From contig JALDRK010000032.1 of NCBI GenBank assembly GCA_031315915.1, positions 1 through 44,142 on the forward strand: a stretch of 44,142 bases of DNA. The letters are read 5' to 3'. Source of the stretch: Nitrospirales bacterium. Lineage in GTDB: Bacteria > Nitrospirota > Nitrospiria > Nitrospirales > UBA8639. This document shows, in pieces, positions 7,312 through 17,267 of this stretch. The translations under genes and the position numbers were made by a program. Within the stretch, counting starts at the first letter, position 1; each line of letters opens with the position of its first letter. The notes below the pieces were generated by a model. It was not told the DNA's origin and searched no databases. It saw nothing but the letters and a program-made list of their open reading frames with translations.

Positions 7312-9102
7312 CTAATACGGCCACTTCCAGTTTTTAATGTCCGGCATATCGTCACCATACTGAGCAATGTATGTTTTATGATCGATCTTTTTATCGCGGA
7401 TAGTCTGTTTGGCATACGCGGCCAGATATCCCAGTTTCGGCACACGATCAATCACATCGGCCACCAGATGAAATCGGTCAAGATCGTTCAGCACCACCAT
7501 GTCAAACGGCGTCGTGGTCGTGCCTTCTTCCTTGTAGCCTCGCACGTGAAGGTTTTTATGGTTGGTTCGCCGATACGTCAGTCGATGGATTAACCAGGGA
7601 TATCCATGAAAGGCAAAGATAATGGGTTTATCCGTGGTAAACAGGACATCGAACTCCCTATCGGATAACCCGTGGGGATGCTCGCTTTGCGGTTGAAGCT
7701 TCATGAGGTTGACCACATTCACCACTCGAACTTTGAGATCGGGAACCTGCTTGCGCAGCAGGTCCACCGCGGCCAACGTCTCCAGGGTAGGAATGTCGCC
7801 GGCACAGGCCATCACCACATCAGGCTCTCCACCCTTATCGTTACTGGCCCATTCCCAAATGCCGATTCCCGCCGTACAGTGTTTAATGGCTGCATCCATG
7901 CTGAGATACTGCAACCCCGGCTGCTTCCCGGCCACAATGACATTGACCAGGTTCCGGCTGCGCAGACATGTATCGGCGACGAACAACAAGCTGTTGGCAT
8001 CCGGCGGCAGATAAATCCTGATCACCTCGGCTTTTTTATTCGCCACATGATCGATAAATCCCGGGTCCTGATGGGAAAAGCCATTGTGATCCTGTCGCCA
8101 GACATGAGACGTCAACAGATAATTGAGAGACGCGATGGGCCTCCGCCAGGGAATCTCGCTCCCCGTCACCTTCAACCACTTGGCGTGCTGGTTGAACATC
8201 GAATCGATAATGTGAATGAACGCTTCATAACAGGAAAACAACCCGTGCCGACCAGTCAGGAGATACCCTTCCAGCCACCCCTGACAGGTATGTTCACTCA
8301 GAATTTCCAACACCCGCCCATCGACCGCCAGATGCTCATCTTCAGGAATGGTGTCGGCCACCCATCGACGATTCGTCACTTCAAACAGAGCCCCCAACCG
8401 ATTGGAAGCGGTTTCATCGGGGCCGAATACCAAAAAATTTCGATTACCCATATTGCGTTTCATGACATCACGAAGAAACGCGCCCATCACCCGCGTGGCT
8501 TCAGCCATAACCTTGCCAGGCTTGGGCACCTCTACCGCATAATCCTGAAAATCGGGCATCTTGAGATCCTTGAGGAGCAAACCCCCATTGGCATGGGGAT
8601 TGGCGCCCATTCGCCGCTCGCCCTTTGGAGCCAGTTCCGCCAATTCCGGAATGAGCTGGCCTGTTTCGTCAAACAATTCTTCGGGCTTATAGCTTTTCAT
8701 CCATTTTTCGAGCAGCCGAATATGGTCCTTTTTCGTCGCCATCTCTGAAAAGGGGACCTGATGCGAACGCCAGGAGTCCTCGGTCTTTTTCCCATCGACG
8801 TCTTTGGGACCTGTCCATCCTTTGGGACTCCGCAAGACAATCATCGGCCAGCATGGACGGATGGTCTCTCCTTTGTCTCTGGCGCGATGCTGAATGGCGT
8901 GAATCTCCTTCATGACCTCATCCAACGTGTCGGCCATGGCCTGATGCATGGTTTCGGGATCATCGCCTTCCACGAAAAACGGCTTATAGCCATAACCGAC
9001 AAAGAGGCTTTTTAATTCATCATGGCTGATTCGAGCCAACAGCGTGGGATTGGCGATCTTATATCCGTTGAGATGTAAAATCGGGAGCACCGCTCCATCC
9101 AA
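7312..9102 (-). CDS. Xylulose/fructose-phosphate phosphoketolase, C-terminal 3/4 (frameshifted)
   Basis: The 596-residue frame covers most of a phosphoketolase (usual length about 790). It starts inside the family pattern at [19 protein letters not shown], includes [18 protein letters not shown] and [18 protein letters not shown], and ends with the conserved C-terminal domain ([16 protein letters not shown], then [17 protein letters not shown]). The enzyme cleaves xylulose 5-phosphate or fructose 6-phosphate with phosphate to acetyl phosphate, using thiamine diphosphate. Its N-terminal quarter is at 9110-9691 in another frame. The short missing link [10 protein letters not shown] lies in the third frame, so two single-base deletions are needed. 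Confidence 0.93.
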   Translation of the reverse strand: MDGAVLPILHLNGYKIANPTLLARISHDELKSLFVGYGYKPFFVEGDDPETMHQAMADTLDEVMKEIHAIQHRARDKGETIRPCWPMIVLRSPKGWTGPKDVDGKKTEDSWRSHQVPFSEMATKKDHIRLLEKWMKSYKPEELFDETGQLIPELAELAPKGERRMGANPHANGGLLLKDLKMPDFQDYAVEVPKPGKVMAEATRVMGAFLRDVMKRNMGNRNFLVFGPDETASNRLGALFEVTNRRWVADTIPEDEHLAVDGRVLEILSEHTCQGWLEGYLLTGRHGLFSCYEAFIHIIDSMFNQHAKWLKVTGSEIPWRRPIASLNYLLTSHVWRQDHNGFSHQDPGFIDHVANKKAEVIRIYLPPDANSLLFVADTCLRSRNLVNVIVAGKQPGLQYLSMDAAIKHCTAGIGIWEWASNDKGGEPDVVMACAGDIPTLETLAAVDLLRKQVPDLKVRVVNVVNLMKLQPQSEHPHGLSDREFDVLFTTDKPIIFAFHGYPWLIHRLTYRRTNHKNLHVRGYKEEGTTTTPFDMVVLNDLDRFHLVADVIDRVPKLGYLAAYAKQTIRDKKIDHKTYIAQYGDDMPDIKNWKWPY

Positions 9103-9109
9103 CCTGGGA

Positions 9110-9691
9110 TTAAAAATTTATTGGAATGCCAGGCAGTAGCCAGGGACCGGTTTCCGCTTCGCCATCTCCCACCACACAGGCGGCAATCAGACCGGGAGTA
9201 TCAAATACCGCGCCAAAGGCATGCGACAGCGAATAACCAAGCTCGCCTCCCTCATGGATGGAGCCGGGAGTTTCGGGAGCCACATGACTGGGAATCCCTC
9301 CAGGAAATGAAAACTGCTTAAACAGTTTTTTCATCCCTTCGGCATCCTGGGAAATGTTGGGATAGGCCTCACTATAGGTCCCCTCTAAATAGGTATTGGC
9401 CACCAAACCCGGACCACCATGTCCCGGCCCGGCAATATAAATCATCTTGAGATCATGTTTTTTGATCATCCGGTTTAGGTGGACGTATATGAAATTTAAT
9501 CCCGGAGTCGTTCCCCAATGCCCCAGAAGCCGCAACTTGATGTGATCAAGCGTCAACGGCTTTTTCAGGAGAGGGTTATCATGGAGATAGATCTGCCCGA
9601 CCGACAAATAATTGGCCGCACGCCAATAGGCATCCATCCGCTGAAGCTCTTCCTTGGACAATGTTGTTTTTCTTGATGTCTTCGATTTCAT
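9110..9691 (-). CDS. Phosphoketolase, N-terminal part (frameshifted)
   Basis: The 193-residue frame holds the N-terminal thiamine-diphosphate domain: [56 protein letters not shown], and the cofactor motif [11 protein letters not shown]. After GP the frame breaks. One added C at the run 9143-9145 restores [12 protein letters not shown], and one more base in the A/T run at 9110-9118 restores the entry to [10 protein letters not shown] in the frame of 7312-9102. The start has an excellent AGGAGG eight bases upstream. The gene follows the P-type ATPase on the same strand after 142 bases. As written, the enzyme cannot be made in one piece. Confidence 0.92.
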   Translation of the reverse strand: MKSKTSRKTTLSKEELQRMDAYWRAANYLSVGQIYLHDNPLLKKPLTLDHIKLRLLGHWGTTPGLNFIYVHLNRMIKKHDLKMIYIAGPGHGGPGLVANTYLEGTYSEAYPNISQDAEGMKKLFKQFSFPGGIPSHVAPETPGSIHEGGELGYSLSHAFGAVFDTPGLIAACVVGDGEAETGPWLLPGIPINF

Positions 9692-9833
9692 ATTGGTTTC
9701 CTCCTGTTCCGTCTTCTCTATGAATGAGCTTTTTTCTTTTGATCGAAGGAAGACTATTCGATTAACCTATCTCTCTTTCGACCTGATTCCGGAAGCACAC
9801 GCGAACACCCTACCGGCAATCCGGAACCTCTCG

Positions 9834-12560
9834 TTAATTATTCATATGCGAAATTCTCCGTCTCAGAATAATCCGCCAGACATATTTTTCGAACTCAACC
9901 AACAAAAAGATCGCCAATCCTATTGCGACAATTCGCACCCATGCGAATGCAGGCAATCCTGTGGTATGAAACAACGTTTGCATCACCTCGGTATAGGTAA
10001 AAAGTCCTTGAATACCTAACACCATTCCGATAGTGAGCGGAATATAGGGATTGCCAAAGAGTCCCTTTTGAGACAACACCGAGCCATAAAAGGAGCGGGC
10101 ATTCCATAAATAACACGCTTCAAAGACCACCAGCATGTTGACCGAAACGGTCCTCGCGGTTTCAATCGACGCCCCCTGCTCCCTTTCCCACAAAAACAGT
10201 CCGAACGTCCCGGCCACGGCGAGGACGGACACAAAGCCGATTCGCCACAAAAGAAATGAGGACAAAATGGCCTCTCCAGGATTCCGCGGCGGACGTCGCA
10301 TGACATCGGACTCGGACGGTTCTACCGTAAGTGCCAAGGCCAACGTGACGGCGGTAATCATATTGACCCACAGAATTTGTACTGGCGTAATCGGCAAGAG
10401 CGTTCCCAGGAAAATGGCGGAAACAATCACCCCGGCTTCGGCCACATTGGTGGGAAGAATAAACAGAATGGATTTTTGAATATTATCGTAGACACGACGA
10501 CCTTCCTCGACCGCATGCCTCATCGACGCAAAATTATCATCGGCCAACACCATTTCCGCCGCTTCCTTTGCCACCTCCGTTCCTTTGACACCCATGGCTA
10601 CCCCCACATCCGCACGCTTGAGGGCCGGGGCATCATTGACTCCATCTCCCGTCATGGCCACCACCGCCCCACCAGCCTGCAGGACCTGCACAAGCCGCAA
10701 TTTATGCTCCGGACTCGTCCGGGCAAAGATATCGATATCCCCCGCGACACGCTTCAATTGGTCATCGGTCAACGTTTCCAGTGCCTGTCCCGAGATAGCA
10801 TCGTTCCCATTTCCAATATTCATTTGTAAGCCGATGGTTCTCGCGGTCACAAGATGATCCCCGGTAATCATCTTGACGCGAATGCCCGCTTGCTGACATT
10901 GCCGAACGGCTTCAATCGCTTCGGATCTGGGCGGATCGATGATGCCAAAGAGTCCCAACATCGTCAGTCCATGGTCTACATCTCCAAAACATAACTCCCG
11001 GGGATCATGATTGGTGGAGGCAAAGGCCATGGCCAGTATGCGTTGTCCGCGTCCCGCCATCCGCTCAATCTGGCCAAGCCAGAACTGGATGTCCAACGGA
11101 CGATCGTCTCCCAGGATCCGTTGACACGCGCACATCTCCAATATGCGTTCAGGGGCTCCCTTCACATACAGGAGTCCATGCCCTTCATGGTCGTGATGCA
11201 GCGTGGCCATAAACCGGTGTTGGGATTCGAAGGGAATCACATCTGTCCTGGGCAACATCTCCCATTCGAATCGGGAGTCTAATCCGGATTTCCGCCCGAG
11301 AGTCATTAACGCAGCCTCAGTGGGATCTCCACTGACTTCCCAACCGCCCTCGACCCGTTTCAGATCGGTATCGTTACATAATATGCCGGCCCGAGCGAGT
11401 TCCATCAGGTCCGGAAGATCACTCGGCGCGACCGGATTCCCCCATACAGAAAACTCCCCATGCGGATCATACCCGATTCCACTCACCTCGATGACATGCT
11501 CAGCCGTTGCGAGGGTTTGAACGGTCATCTCATTTCGCGTGAGGGTGCCGGTTTTATCCGAACATATCACCGTCACCGATCCCAGGGTTTCCACAGCCGG
11601 CAGTCGACGAATAATGGCCTGTCGACGTGCCATGGCTTGAACACCGAGAGCCAGGGTAATTGTCATGATGGCCGGCAACCCCTCGGGAATGGCGGCAACG
11701 GCGAGTCCCACGCTTGCCAGGAACATGTCACTGATTTCATACCCTCGAAATAAGATTCCAAAGAGAAAGACTCCAACCGCTCCAACAACGATGGCAATAC
11801 TCAGTCGTCTCCCAAATATCCCAACTTTTCGTAACAGTGGCGTCGTGAGAGTCTGCACCCGAGCCAGCATGGCATTGATCCGTCCAATTTCCGTCGCATC
11901 CCCTGTCCCCACGACGACGCCTGTCCCCGTGCCGTAGGTCACCAAGGTGCCCGAATAGGCCATCCCTTTTCGATCACCAATCGGCGAGGCCTCCGGGACG
12001 GGGTCGAGATGTTTTTCAACCGGAAGAGACTCACCGGTCAGGGCTGCTTCCTCAATTCGCAGATCTTTTACCTTGAGAAGACGCAGATCCGCAGGGACTT
12101 TGTCGCCGGATTGAAGAAATACGATATCGCCAGGGACAAGGTTTTCGGCGGGAATTTGACCACGAACGCCATCCCGAAGCCCGCTGGCCTGCACGGACAA
12201 CATTCGGCGAATGGCATCCATCGCCCTTTCGGCCTTTCCCTCCTGGAGAAATCCGATCATGGCATTGATGACCACCACTCCCAGAATCACGCTGGTATCC
12301 ACCCAATGACCGAGAATGGCGGTAACGACCCCGGCTCCCAACAGGATATAAATGAGAATATTGTGAAACTGCAGGAGGAACCGTTGCCATGCGCTTTGCT
12401 TCCTTGGAGGACGCAAACGATTAGGGCCATAGAGCGCCAACCGTTCGGCAGCCACCGCCTGACTGAGGCCCCCAATCTGACTCGACACGGCCTTGAGCAC
12501 GGATTCATAATCCAGGGCATGCCAGCATACGCCTGACTGTGTTGTGTCAGAAATCGGCAT
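9834..12560 (-). CDS. P2-type cation-transporting ATPase
   Basis: The intact protein of about 908 residues has all P-type ATPase signatures: the N-terminal cation domain, TGES (175-178) in the actuator domain, the PEGLP motif of TM4 (292-296), phospho-Asp in DKTGTLT (Asp335), and the hinge [11 protein letters not shown]. About ten membrane segments fit the SERCA-like layout. TM5 keeps N-x2-E (PTNVAEAG), but TM6 reads [14 protein letters not shown], where SERCA has its Ca-binding Asp (NLVTDG); that Asp is Ala here. I therefore call an unknown cation rather than calcium. ATG 12560 is preferred to the TTG at 12569; neither has a clear Shine-Dalgarno. It heads the phosphoketolase/GH13/UspA run. 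Confidence 0.92.
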   Translation of the reverse strand: MPISDTTQSGVCWHALDYESVLKAVSSQIGGLSQAVAAERLALYGPNRLRPPRKQSAWQRFLLQFHNILIYILLGAGVVTAILGHWVDTSVILGVVVINAMIGFLQEGKAERAMDAIRRMLSVQASGLRDGVRGQIPAENLVPGDIVFLQSGDKVPADLRLLKVKDLRIEEAALTGESLPVEKHLDPVPEASPIGDRKGMAYSGTLVTYGTGTGVVVGTGDATEIGRINAMLARVQTLTTPLLRKVGIFGRRLSIAIVVGAVGVFLFGILFRGYEISDMFLASVGLAVAAIPEGLPAIMTITLALGVQAMARRQAIIRRLPAVETLGSVTVICSDKTGTLTRNEMTVQTLATAEHVIEVSGIGYDPHGEFSVWGNPVAPSDLPDLMELARAGILCNDTDLKRVEGGWEVSGDPTEAALMTLGRKSGLDSRFEWEMLPRTDVIPFESQHRFMATLHHDHEGHGLLYVKGAPERILEMCACQRILGDDRPLDIQFWLGQIERMAGRGQRILAMAFASTNHDPRELCFGDVDHGLTMLGLFGIIDPPRSEAIEAVRQCQQAGIRVKMITGDHLVTARTIGLQMNIGNGNDAISGQALETLTDDQLKRVAGDIDIFARTSPEHKLRLVQVLQAGGAVVAMTGDGVNDAPALKRADVGVAMGVKGTEVAKEAAEMVLADDNFASMRHAVEEGRRVYDNIQKSILFILPTNVAEAGVIVSAIFLGTLLPITPVQILWVNMITAVTLALALTVEPSESDVMRRPPRNPGEAILSSFLLWRIGFVSVLAVAGTFGLFLWEREQGASIETARTVSVNMLVVFEACYLWNARSFYGSVLSQKGLFGNPYIPLTIGMVLGIQGLFTYTEVMQTLFHTTGLPAFAWVRIVAIGLAIFLLVEFEKYVWRIILRRRISHMNN

Positions 12561-12819
12561 CGTGTTCAATTAGGCGAAATAGAGACCAATCCTGTAAGGT
12601 ACTTCAGTCAGCACAACGGCCTTATCAGGAACACACGTGACTCATGGTGATCATTGGGCCTGAATGTTTTCGGTACTGCCACGGAGACCCTTCACGTCTC
12701 ACCCTTCTCAGACAATTAAGCAAGGGAAAATCCTCACGACCTAATTTCCCTCGATCGACTCAAGGCATCTGAAACAATGCCTGGCCTTCCAAGGTGATTT
12801 TTTTCAGGATCGTTCAGGG
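12561..12819. other. Intergenic region, ATPase to receiver-DUF2934
   Basis: No convincing gene. An inverted repeat AGGCAT-N8-ATGCCT lies at 12763-12782 between the receiver gene end and the ATPase start. There is no poly-T tract on the minus side, so it is not a clear terminator. Confidence 0.4.
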
Positions 12820-13380
12820 TCATGACTTTTTAGGTTTTGTTACCCTCTTAGGAGTTTCACCGGGTTGGATCTTGGTTGATATTGTTCCAGATGATGGTAA
12901 ATGCATGTTTCTCGTGAAAACTTCCCGCTCGGCTTCCAGCCAGTCTTCCTGATCTTTGCCATGCTTTCGACCCCGGGCTTCATACAATTCAAATGCACGT
13001 TTGGCGATGTCGGAATGAAGCGCTCCCCTGATCGCCAATTCCACTTGATCTACATTAAGTGTTCCCCCGTTTCCTTGAAATCCTCCAATCACCTGATCCA
13101 CGCCAAACTGATACGCTTGAGACAACAGAGAACTCACTGATATTCCGGCTAAAGCAATCACTTTGCCTCTGTAATTTTGTGCACGCAGTTCCCTGAGGAC
13201 TTCCAATCCGTTCGGTTCCGCCACATACATATCCAACACCACCACTACAGGACTTTTCTCCTTCATTAAAGGAATCACATCCTGCCGATGTGGAGGAACG
13301 CAAACTTTATATCCTTTCTCTGAAAGGAAGGCGCATATATGAGAGCGAAAATCTTCCTGAAATGTCACAACCATAATCAT
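12820..13380 (-). CDS. Degenerate receiver domain fused to DUF2934
   Basis: Residues 1-122 have a CheY-like fold pattern with the phospho-acceptor position kept (VVVVLDMYV, Asp50). The paired acids of strand 1 are replaced (VVTFQED instead of VVDDD), the switch Thr is Ala (IALAGI), and the conserved Lys is missing. Residues about 125-155 (IAKRAFELYEARGRKHGKDQ and the following DWLEAERE) match DUF2934, a short helical module of unknown function. A basic, Pro/Lys-rich tail ends the 186-residue protein. It is probably a pseudo-receiver or an output protein acting without classical phosphorylation. It is encoded alone, 260 bases upstream of the ATPase start on the same strand. Confidence 0.8.
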   Translation of the reverse strand: MIMVVTFQEDFRSHICAFLSEKGYKVCVPPHRQDVIPLMKEKSPVVVVLDMYVAEPNGLEVLRELRAQNYRGKVIALAGISVSSLLSQAYQFGVDQVIGGFQGNGGTLNVDQVELAIRGALHSDIAKRAFELYEARGRKHGKDQEDWLEAEREVFTRNMHLPSSGTISTKIQPGETPKRVTKPKKS

Positions 13381-13906
13381 GAATCAGTCCCTCTTCTCCT
13401 AGATCCCTTTTATCGTTCTTTTACGTCAAAAAGAGTCATACCAAGTTTCATGCCATCTTTTTCCTTATTTAAGAAATGCTAAACCCTGATGGAAGTCAAA
13501 AGACATTTCCTGTGCATGAATCTGAACACCATTAGAAAAACTCTTTCCCATTGACGCAATTTGCCTCAGGCTCTAAAAAATCAACTGCCCCTAAATGCCC
13601 CGTTTTACTAGAGGATTTTTTCTAACCCAAATGTCACATAATTGAATGAAGGAAGATTACCGGAGTTTCATTTTCCATGGCCCATAAGGGATTACAGTCT
13701 TTACACAGACGAAAGCTCGTTTTAGACGAGGGTGAGGAAGGGTTTTTCTCGTTAACTAAGCGGATGGGAAGATCACGATTTTGGTGAAAATCATGCTCTA
13801 CACATTCTAGAAAAAAGTTCGCCCTATTTTTCCCGTATGACTGCTTTTATCATGACCACCATTCTTTTGATACTTTATGGAAGTAGAAATGAAAGAGAGG
13901 TGACAT
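13381..13906. other. AT-rich gene-poor region upstream of receiver-DUF2934
   Basis: No gene I can support. A 36-codon plus-strand frame (13677-13787, MAHKGLQSLHRRK...) has only a distant GGAG and no recognisable similarity. The promoter of the receiver-DUF2934 gene should lie here, but no clear -35/-10 or -24/-12 pair is visible. Confidence 0.35.
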
Positions 13907-13999
13907 GTGGTCCACGTCATAGAAGTCATGGTAGCCATATTGCTGCTTTATCTCGCATGGAGGTCTAGCCGGGAAAGAGAAAATCGTCACGCATCGTAA
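13907..13999 (+). CDS. Possible 30-residue single-pass membrane peptide
   Basis: GTG at 13907 follows GAGAGGTGACAT, a usable ribosome binding site. The frame encodes a hydrophobic stretch (VIEVMVAILLLYLAW) followed by a strongly polar tail (RSSRERENRHAS), the layout of a small single-pass membrane protein. An in-frame ATG at 13928 is an alternative start. It lies alone on the plus strand between two minus-strand genes. There is no family recognition, so this is weakly supported. Confidence 0.25.
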   Translation: MVHVIEVMVAILLLYLAWRSSRERENRHAS

Positions 14000-14024
14000 T
14001 GGGCTAATGCCAAAGCCTATACGG

Positions 14025-14270
14025 TTATGACCAGCAAACTGGGAGAAGAGGTTGACCCAGCTGAACGCTCAATGACTTCAGCGGTCGCTCCGGCGGAACA
14101 ATCAATTGGAGAGCTTCCAAGCGGTGCATTTCGACTCCAAATTCAATGCCAAGTAACTTCCCGGAAGCGTTGAACAGAATGCTGGACCAAGAGGGGATTG
14201 AATGAGACACAACAAGACTTGTCGACGTTCTCTTCTCCGGCCAACTGACCTCATTAAACATCACGCCCAT
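14025..14270 (-). pseudogene. Partial, degraded duplicate of the secreted protein at 17781-18251
   Basis: About 45 residues (GKLLGIEFGVEMHRLEALQ and on to GQPLLP) match the C-terminal half of the 17781-18251 product closely. The DNA at 14040-14160 aligns visibly with 17836-17960. The signal peptide and N-terminal half of the intact copy are missing, and the residues upstream (MGVMFNEVSWPEKRTST) are unrelated. The frame opens just after the SulP stop without a convincing ribosome binding site. It is most likely a decayed tandem-type paralogue, though a short truncated protein is possible. Confidence 0.6.
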
Positions 14271-14291
14271 CTTTGCAGAACGGACTGTTGC

Positions 14292-15827
14292 CTAGGTCGT
14301 TGTCTTATGCTCGATAAGTTTGGATTCTAATTTTTTCCAATCGGCAGACACCTTCTCATTTTGGGTTTCATGAAATTTTTTCCATGAATTCAGGAGGTTC
14401 ATACAGGCGTGATCAATATACCGAAGATCGTCAAAATTGAAATGAATTTCCTTATTCATCGGGATTTTATCCAAGGCATTCGCCAGCTTGGGAAGGCTCA
14501 CAAACGTTGCTGTACCTGACATGGTGATTGAAATAGGTTTGGTGGCCGTGCTCTTTTCAACAGAAACTTTGAGCGTCTGGGTTGTATACAGTAATTTAGC
14601 CAGTGCCACGCCTAACCCAGCAAGCACTCCTACTAACAGGTTTGTCAAGACAATCATCAACACGGTGACCCCATACACGACTATTTCTCCACGCCCGTAT
14701 TGTGAGAGATTGCGAATAGCCTTTACATTGATAAGGGTATAACCAATATACACGAGGAGGGCAGCCAAACTCGCAATGGGAATCAGTTCGAGCAATTCAG
14801 GGAAGAGTCCGACAAGGAGAAGTAGCCATAGTCCATGAAAAACAGCCGAGAGACGGGTTCGGCCTCCACTCTGGATATTAGTTTTACTCCGCACAATAAC
14901 CCCGGTCATCGGTAAGGCTCCCAAAAACCCACACAGAAAGTTTCCAACACCTTGGGCAAACATTTCACGGTTGTATCGTGTTCGCGGACCTGAATGCATT
15001 TGATCCACGGCGGTTGCGCATAAGAGCGTCTCCGCGCTGGCAATAAAGGCTATGGCTACGGCAACTGCCAGGATTGACATATCCAAAAGGTAAGAGAAAT
15101 CCTCCATTTTCAGAAAATGTATTGAGTCCACAATGCTATCTTGAAATTCAATATATTCAATGGATAAATTTTGGATGTATGCCTCTCCGCTCGCTACCAT
15201 CACCCCTACTAAGGGGGCAGGAATGACTTGCACTTTTTTAGGCAAGAATTGCCAGAGAACCAAGACGCCAATCGTGAGGACTCCAATTCGAGCGGCTAAA
15301 TGAGGATTGGCACCTCCCTCTTCGGGGACCAACCCTTTCCATATGGCTTCGGGAATACTCAGAATATTTTCAACTGCACTCTCTTTGGGGGTGTCTCCAA
15401 CCATAACATGAAATTGACTGGCCAAGATGATCACCCCGATTCCGGCCAACATACCTTGGATGACGGCAGGAGAAACAGCTCGAAACCATTGTCCGAGTTG
15501 GAGGATGCCAGCCACGATTTGAATAACGCCTGCCAACAGAACAACGATACCCAGTTTGGCTATGCCAAAACGCTGAATGAAATCGAAGATAATCACGGTC
15601 AACCCCGCGGCCGGCCCGCTTACCTGCAAAGGACAACCGGCAAGGAGTCCGACGACCAAGCCTCCCACGATGCCGGTAATAATTCCAGAAACAGGAGGGG
15701 CCCCGGAGGCAATCGCAATCCCCATGCATAACGGAAGAGCCACGAGAAAAACGACAAGGGATGCTAAAAAATCCTGTCGTACATCTACCCACTGCATGGA
15801 AAACATGTCTTTCATCTGCTCTTTCAT
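14292..15827 (-). CDS. SulP-family anion (probably bicarbonate) permease
   Basis: The roughly 511-residue membrane protein has the SulP signature near its start (DFLASLVVFLVALPLCMGIAI), repeated hydrophobic segments to about residue 410, and a C-terminal STAS-like domain (about 430-500). The STAS loop (DDLRYIDHACMNLL) departs from the usual D-x-S-G pattern. ATG 15827 is preferred because GGAGTGG lies about eight bases upstream; a TTG at 15875 is possible. The gene directly follows a beta-carbonic anhydrase in the same direction, so bicarbonate uptake (BicA-like) is more likely than sulfate. That substrate is inferred from context. Confidence 0.9.
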   Translation of the reverse strand: MKEQMKDMFSMQWVDVRQDFLASLVVFLVALPLCMGIAIASGAPPVSGIITGIVGGLVVGLLAGCPLQVSGPAAGLTVIIFDFIQRFGIAKLGIVVLLAGVIQIVAGILQLGQWFRAVSPAVIQGMLAGIGVIILASQFHVMVGDTPKESAVENILSIPEAIWKGLVPEEGGANPHLAARIGVLTIGVLVLWQFLPKKVQVIPAPLVGVMVASGEAYIQNLSIEYIEFQDSIVDSIHFLKMEDFSYLLDMSILAVAVAIAFIASAETLLCATAVDQMHSGPRTRYNREMFAQGVGNFLCGFLGALPMTGVIVRSKTNIQSGGRTRLSAVFHGLWLLLLVGLFPELLELIPIASLAALLVYIGYTLINVKAIRNLSQYGRGEIVVYGVTVLMIVLTNLLVGVLAGLGVALAKLLYTTQTLKVSVEKSTATKPISITMSGTATFVSLPKLANALDKIPMNKEIHFNFDDLRYIDHACMNLLNSWKKFHETQNEKVSADWKKLESKLIEHKTTT

Positions 15828-15887
15828 TTTCGATTCCACTCCACTCACCCACACCGCTGCAAGGCGCTGCTTCAAAGAACTTTCTAT

Positions 15888-16517
15888 TTATAGGTGCTTC
15901 AACTCTTTTGGAAAAACAAACTTTCCCTGAGTCGAATCGTAAAGCCACACCTCTCCGGTTGCAATGGAATAAATCCACCCATGGAGCTTGAGATCTCCAC
16001 CCCGCAACCGCTTGGCTACCGCAGGGTGAGTACGCAAATGCTCAAGCTGCATTAAGACATTTTCTTTAATCGTCGCAGCAAAAAGTTTCTCGCCTTTAAG
16101 GTGAGGATAGATTTCCTTCATGATCTGACTCGTACTCTCAGCGTTTCGGAGCCATTCTCGGACAGCAGGAAGACCTTCCATCAATTCCGGATTGAGCAGG
16201 GCCTTCATAGCCCCACAATCCGTATGCCCACAGACAACGATTTCTTTGACTTTCAAGACCGACACACCAAATTCAATGGTTGCCGTGGTTCCCCCAATGA
16301 GTGCTCCATACGGTGGGATCAGATTCCCCGCGTTACGCAAGATGAACAGATCCCCGGGTTCGGTTTGCGTCAGCAGGTGTGGATTAATGCGTGAATCAGA
16401 ACAGGTAATAAACAGAGCCTGAGGTTCTTGGTGATGGGCGAGTTTTTTGAACAACTTCTGTTTATTTTGGTAGATTTCCTCGTGAAATTTCTCAAATCCT
16501 TTGATGAGGTCTGCCAT
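15888..16517 (-). CDS. Beta-class carbonic anhydrase
   Basis: The 209-residue protein has the beta-carbonic anhydrase zinc ligands and catalytic dyad: CSDSR (Cys39, Asp41, Arg43) and HTDCG (His98, Cys101). The length is normal for the family. It interconverts CO2 and bicarbonate in the cytoplasm. The SulP permease follows within 61 bases on the same strand, which suggests a coupled bicarbonate supply for carbon fixation or pH control. AAGGA lies nine bases before the ATG, inside a perfect 7-bp hairpin (16522-16544) that could limit ribosome access. Confidence 0.96.
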   Translation of the reverse strand: MADLIKGFEKFHEEIYQNKQKLFKKLAHHQEPQALFITCSDSRINPHLLTQTEPGDLFILRNAGNLIPPYGALIGGTTATIEFGVSVLKVKEIVVCGHTDCGAMKALLNPELMEGLPAVREWLRNAESTSQIMKEIYPHLKGEKLFAATIKENVLMQLEHLRTHPAVAKRLRGGDLKLHGWIYSIATGEVWLYDSTQGKFVFPKELKHL

Positions 16518-16521
16518 ACGT

Positions 16522-16544
16522 CATTATCCTTCATCACGATAATG
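16522..16544 (-). promoter_or_regulatory. Hairpin overlapping the carbonic anhydrase ribosome binding site
   Basis: CATTATC (16538-16544 on the minus strand) pairs perfectly with GATAATG (16522-16528) around a nine-base loop holding GTGATGAAG. The Shine-Dalgarno AAGGA straddles loop and stem, and the hairpin ends four bases before the ATG. Confidence 0.45.
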
Positions 16545-16760
16545 TGATCTTCTGGAGATCGAGCGAGGACATTTTCCTTCGCTCCGTTTCCGCCCCGCAG
16601 CCATAGTCATGCCGGCAACAAATGGCTCTAAGAAAATATTTTTTGATCCACGCAAGGGAACTCGCCTGATCCCTGCCAATGACAACTGCGTTAGCAGGCG
16701 GAAGAGTTCACCACAAAGAATAAAGGTCCTGACCTTAAGGGATCCTGATAGAGGCGACAC

Positions 16761-17228
16761 TCATGTGCCGTGCTTCTGTGAAGAATTTCCGTCTTTGTCT
16801 CTATTCTCTGTCGGGATCTCTCCGTTTTTTTCCAATGCCAGCAGCCGCTGTCCTTCCGAACGATGCATGGCCGCCATTTCTCGTAATTCCTTCGCCGATT
16901 TCCAGCGCGAAGTAGCGATCAGCATCCATCCTGTCCTGGTAAATCCCTTTGGATCCATATAGGGTTTTTCGGCAAGACTGATGGCTCGCTGCTCTAATCG
17001 CACCGCCTCACTTTGAAGCTCATCGGCTTGTCGGTCGTAGAGTTGCGCCATCTCTAAAAGGTCTTCCCCGGTCCAGGGTTTCTCATCTTCCATCTCGGAA
17101 ATCGGGTCCGGAGCCGACATCGCATAGCTCACCGGGGCCATAGAATCATTCTGTTCTACCCCCTGATAAACAGTCATCATTCCCATGCCACCAAAAACTC
17201 CCACTAGAATGTAGGCTATTGCACGCAT
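16761..17228 (-). CDS. Hypothetical exported or membrane-anchored protein
   Basis: The 155-residue protein starts at ATG 17228, chosen over 17246 because AAGGAGATATCT lies directly upstream. Residues 1-23 form a hydrophobic signal or anchor (MRAIAYILVGVFGGMGMM). The rest is polar, with helix-rich stretches of evenly spaced acidic and basic residues (ELQSEAVRLEQRAISLAEK; SAKELREMAAMHRSEGQRL). No family recognised. It lies upstream of the carbonic anhydrase on the same strand, separated by 243 bases in which I see no gene. Confidence 0.75.
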   Translation of the reverse strand: MRAIAYILVGVFGGMGMMTVYQGVEQNDSMAPVSYAMSAPDPISEMEDEKPWTGEDLLEMAQLYDRQADELQSEAVRLEQRAISLAEKPYMDPKGFTRTGWMLIATSRWKSAKELREMAAMHRSEGQRLLALEKNGEIPTENRDKDGNSSQKHGT

Positions 17229-17241
17229 AGATATCTCCTTT

Positions 17242-17267
17242 CTCATATGTCGTACTCATATGTCGTA
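17242..17267. repeat. 13-bp tandem duplication upstream of the 16761-17228 gene
   Basis: The unit CTCATATGTCGTA occurs twice back to back (17242-17254, 17255-17267), immediately upstream of the ribosome binding site. It may be replication slippage or a paired regulator site. Confidence 0.8.

Noticed and set aside
7672..8748. 358-codon plus-strand frame
   Set aside because: It lies antisense inside the phosphoketolase gene, whose protein is clearly conserved; His/Gln/Arg-rich shadow composition.
16524..16760. 78-codon minus frame between the hypothetical gene and carbonic anhydrase
   Set aside because: It runs through the carbonic anhydrase leader hairpin, has no ribosome binding site and no recognisable similarity.
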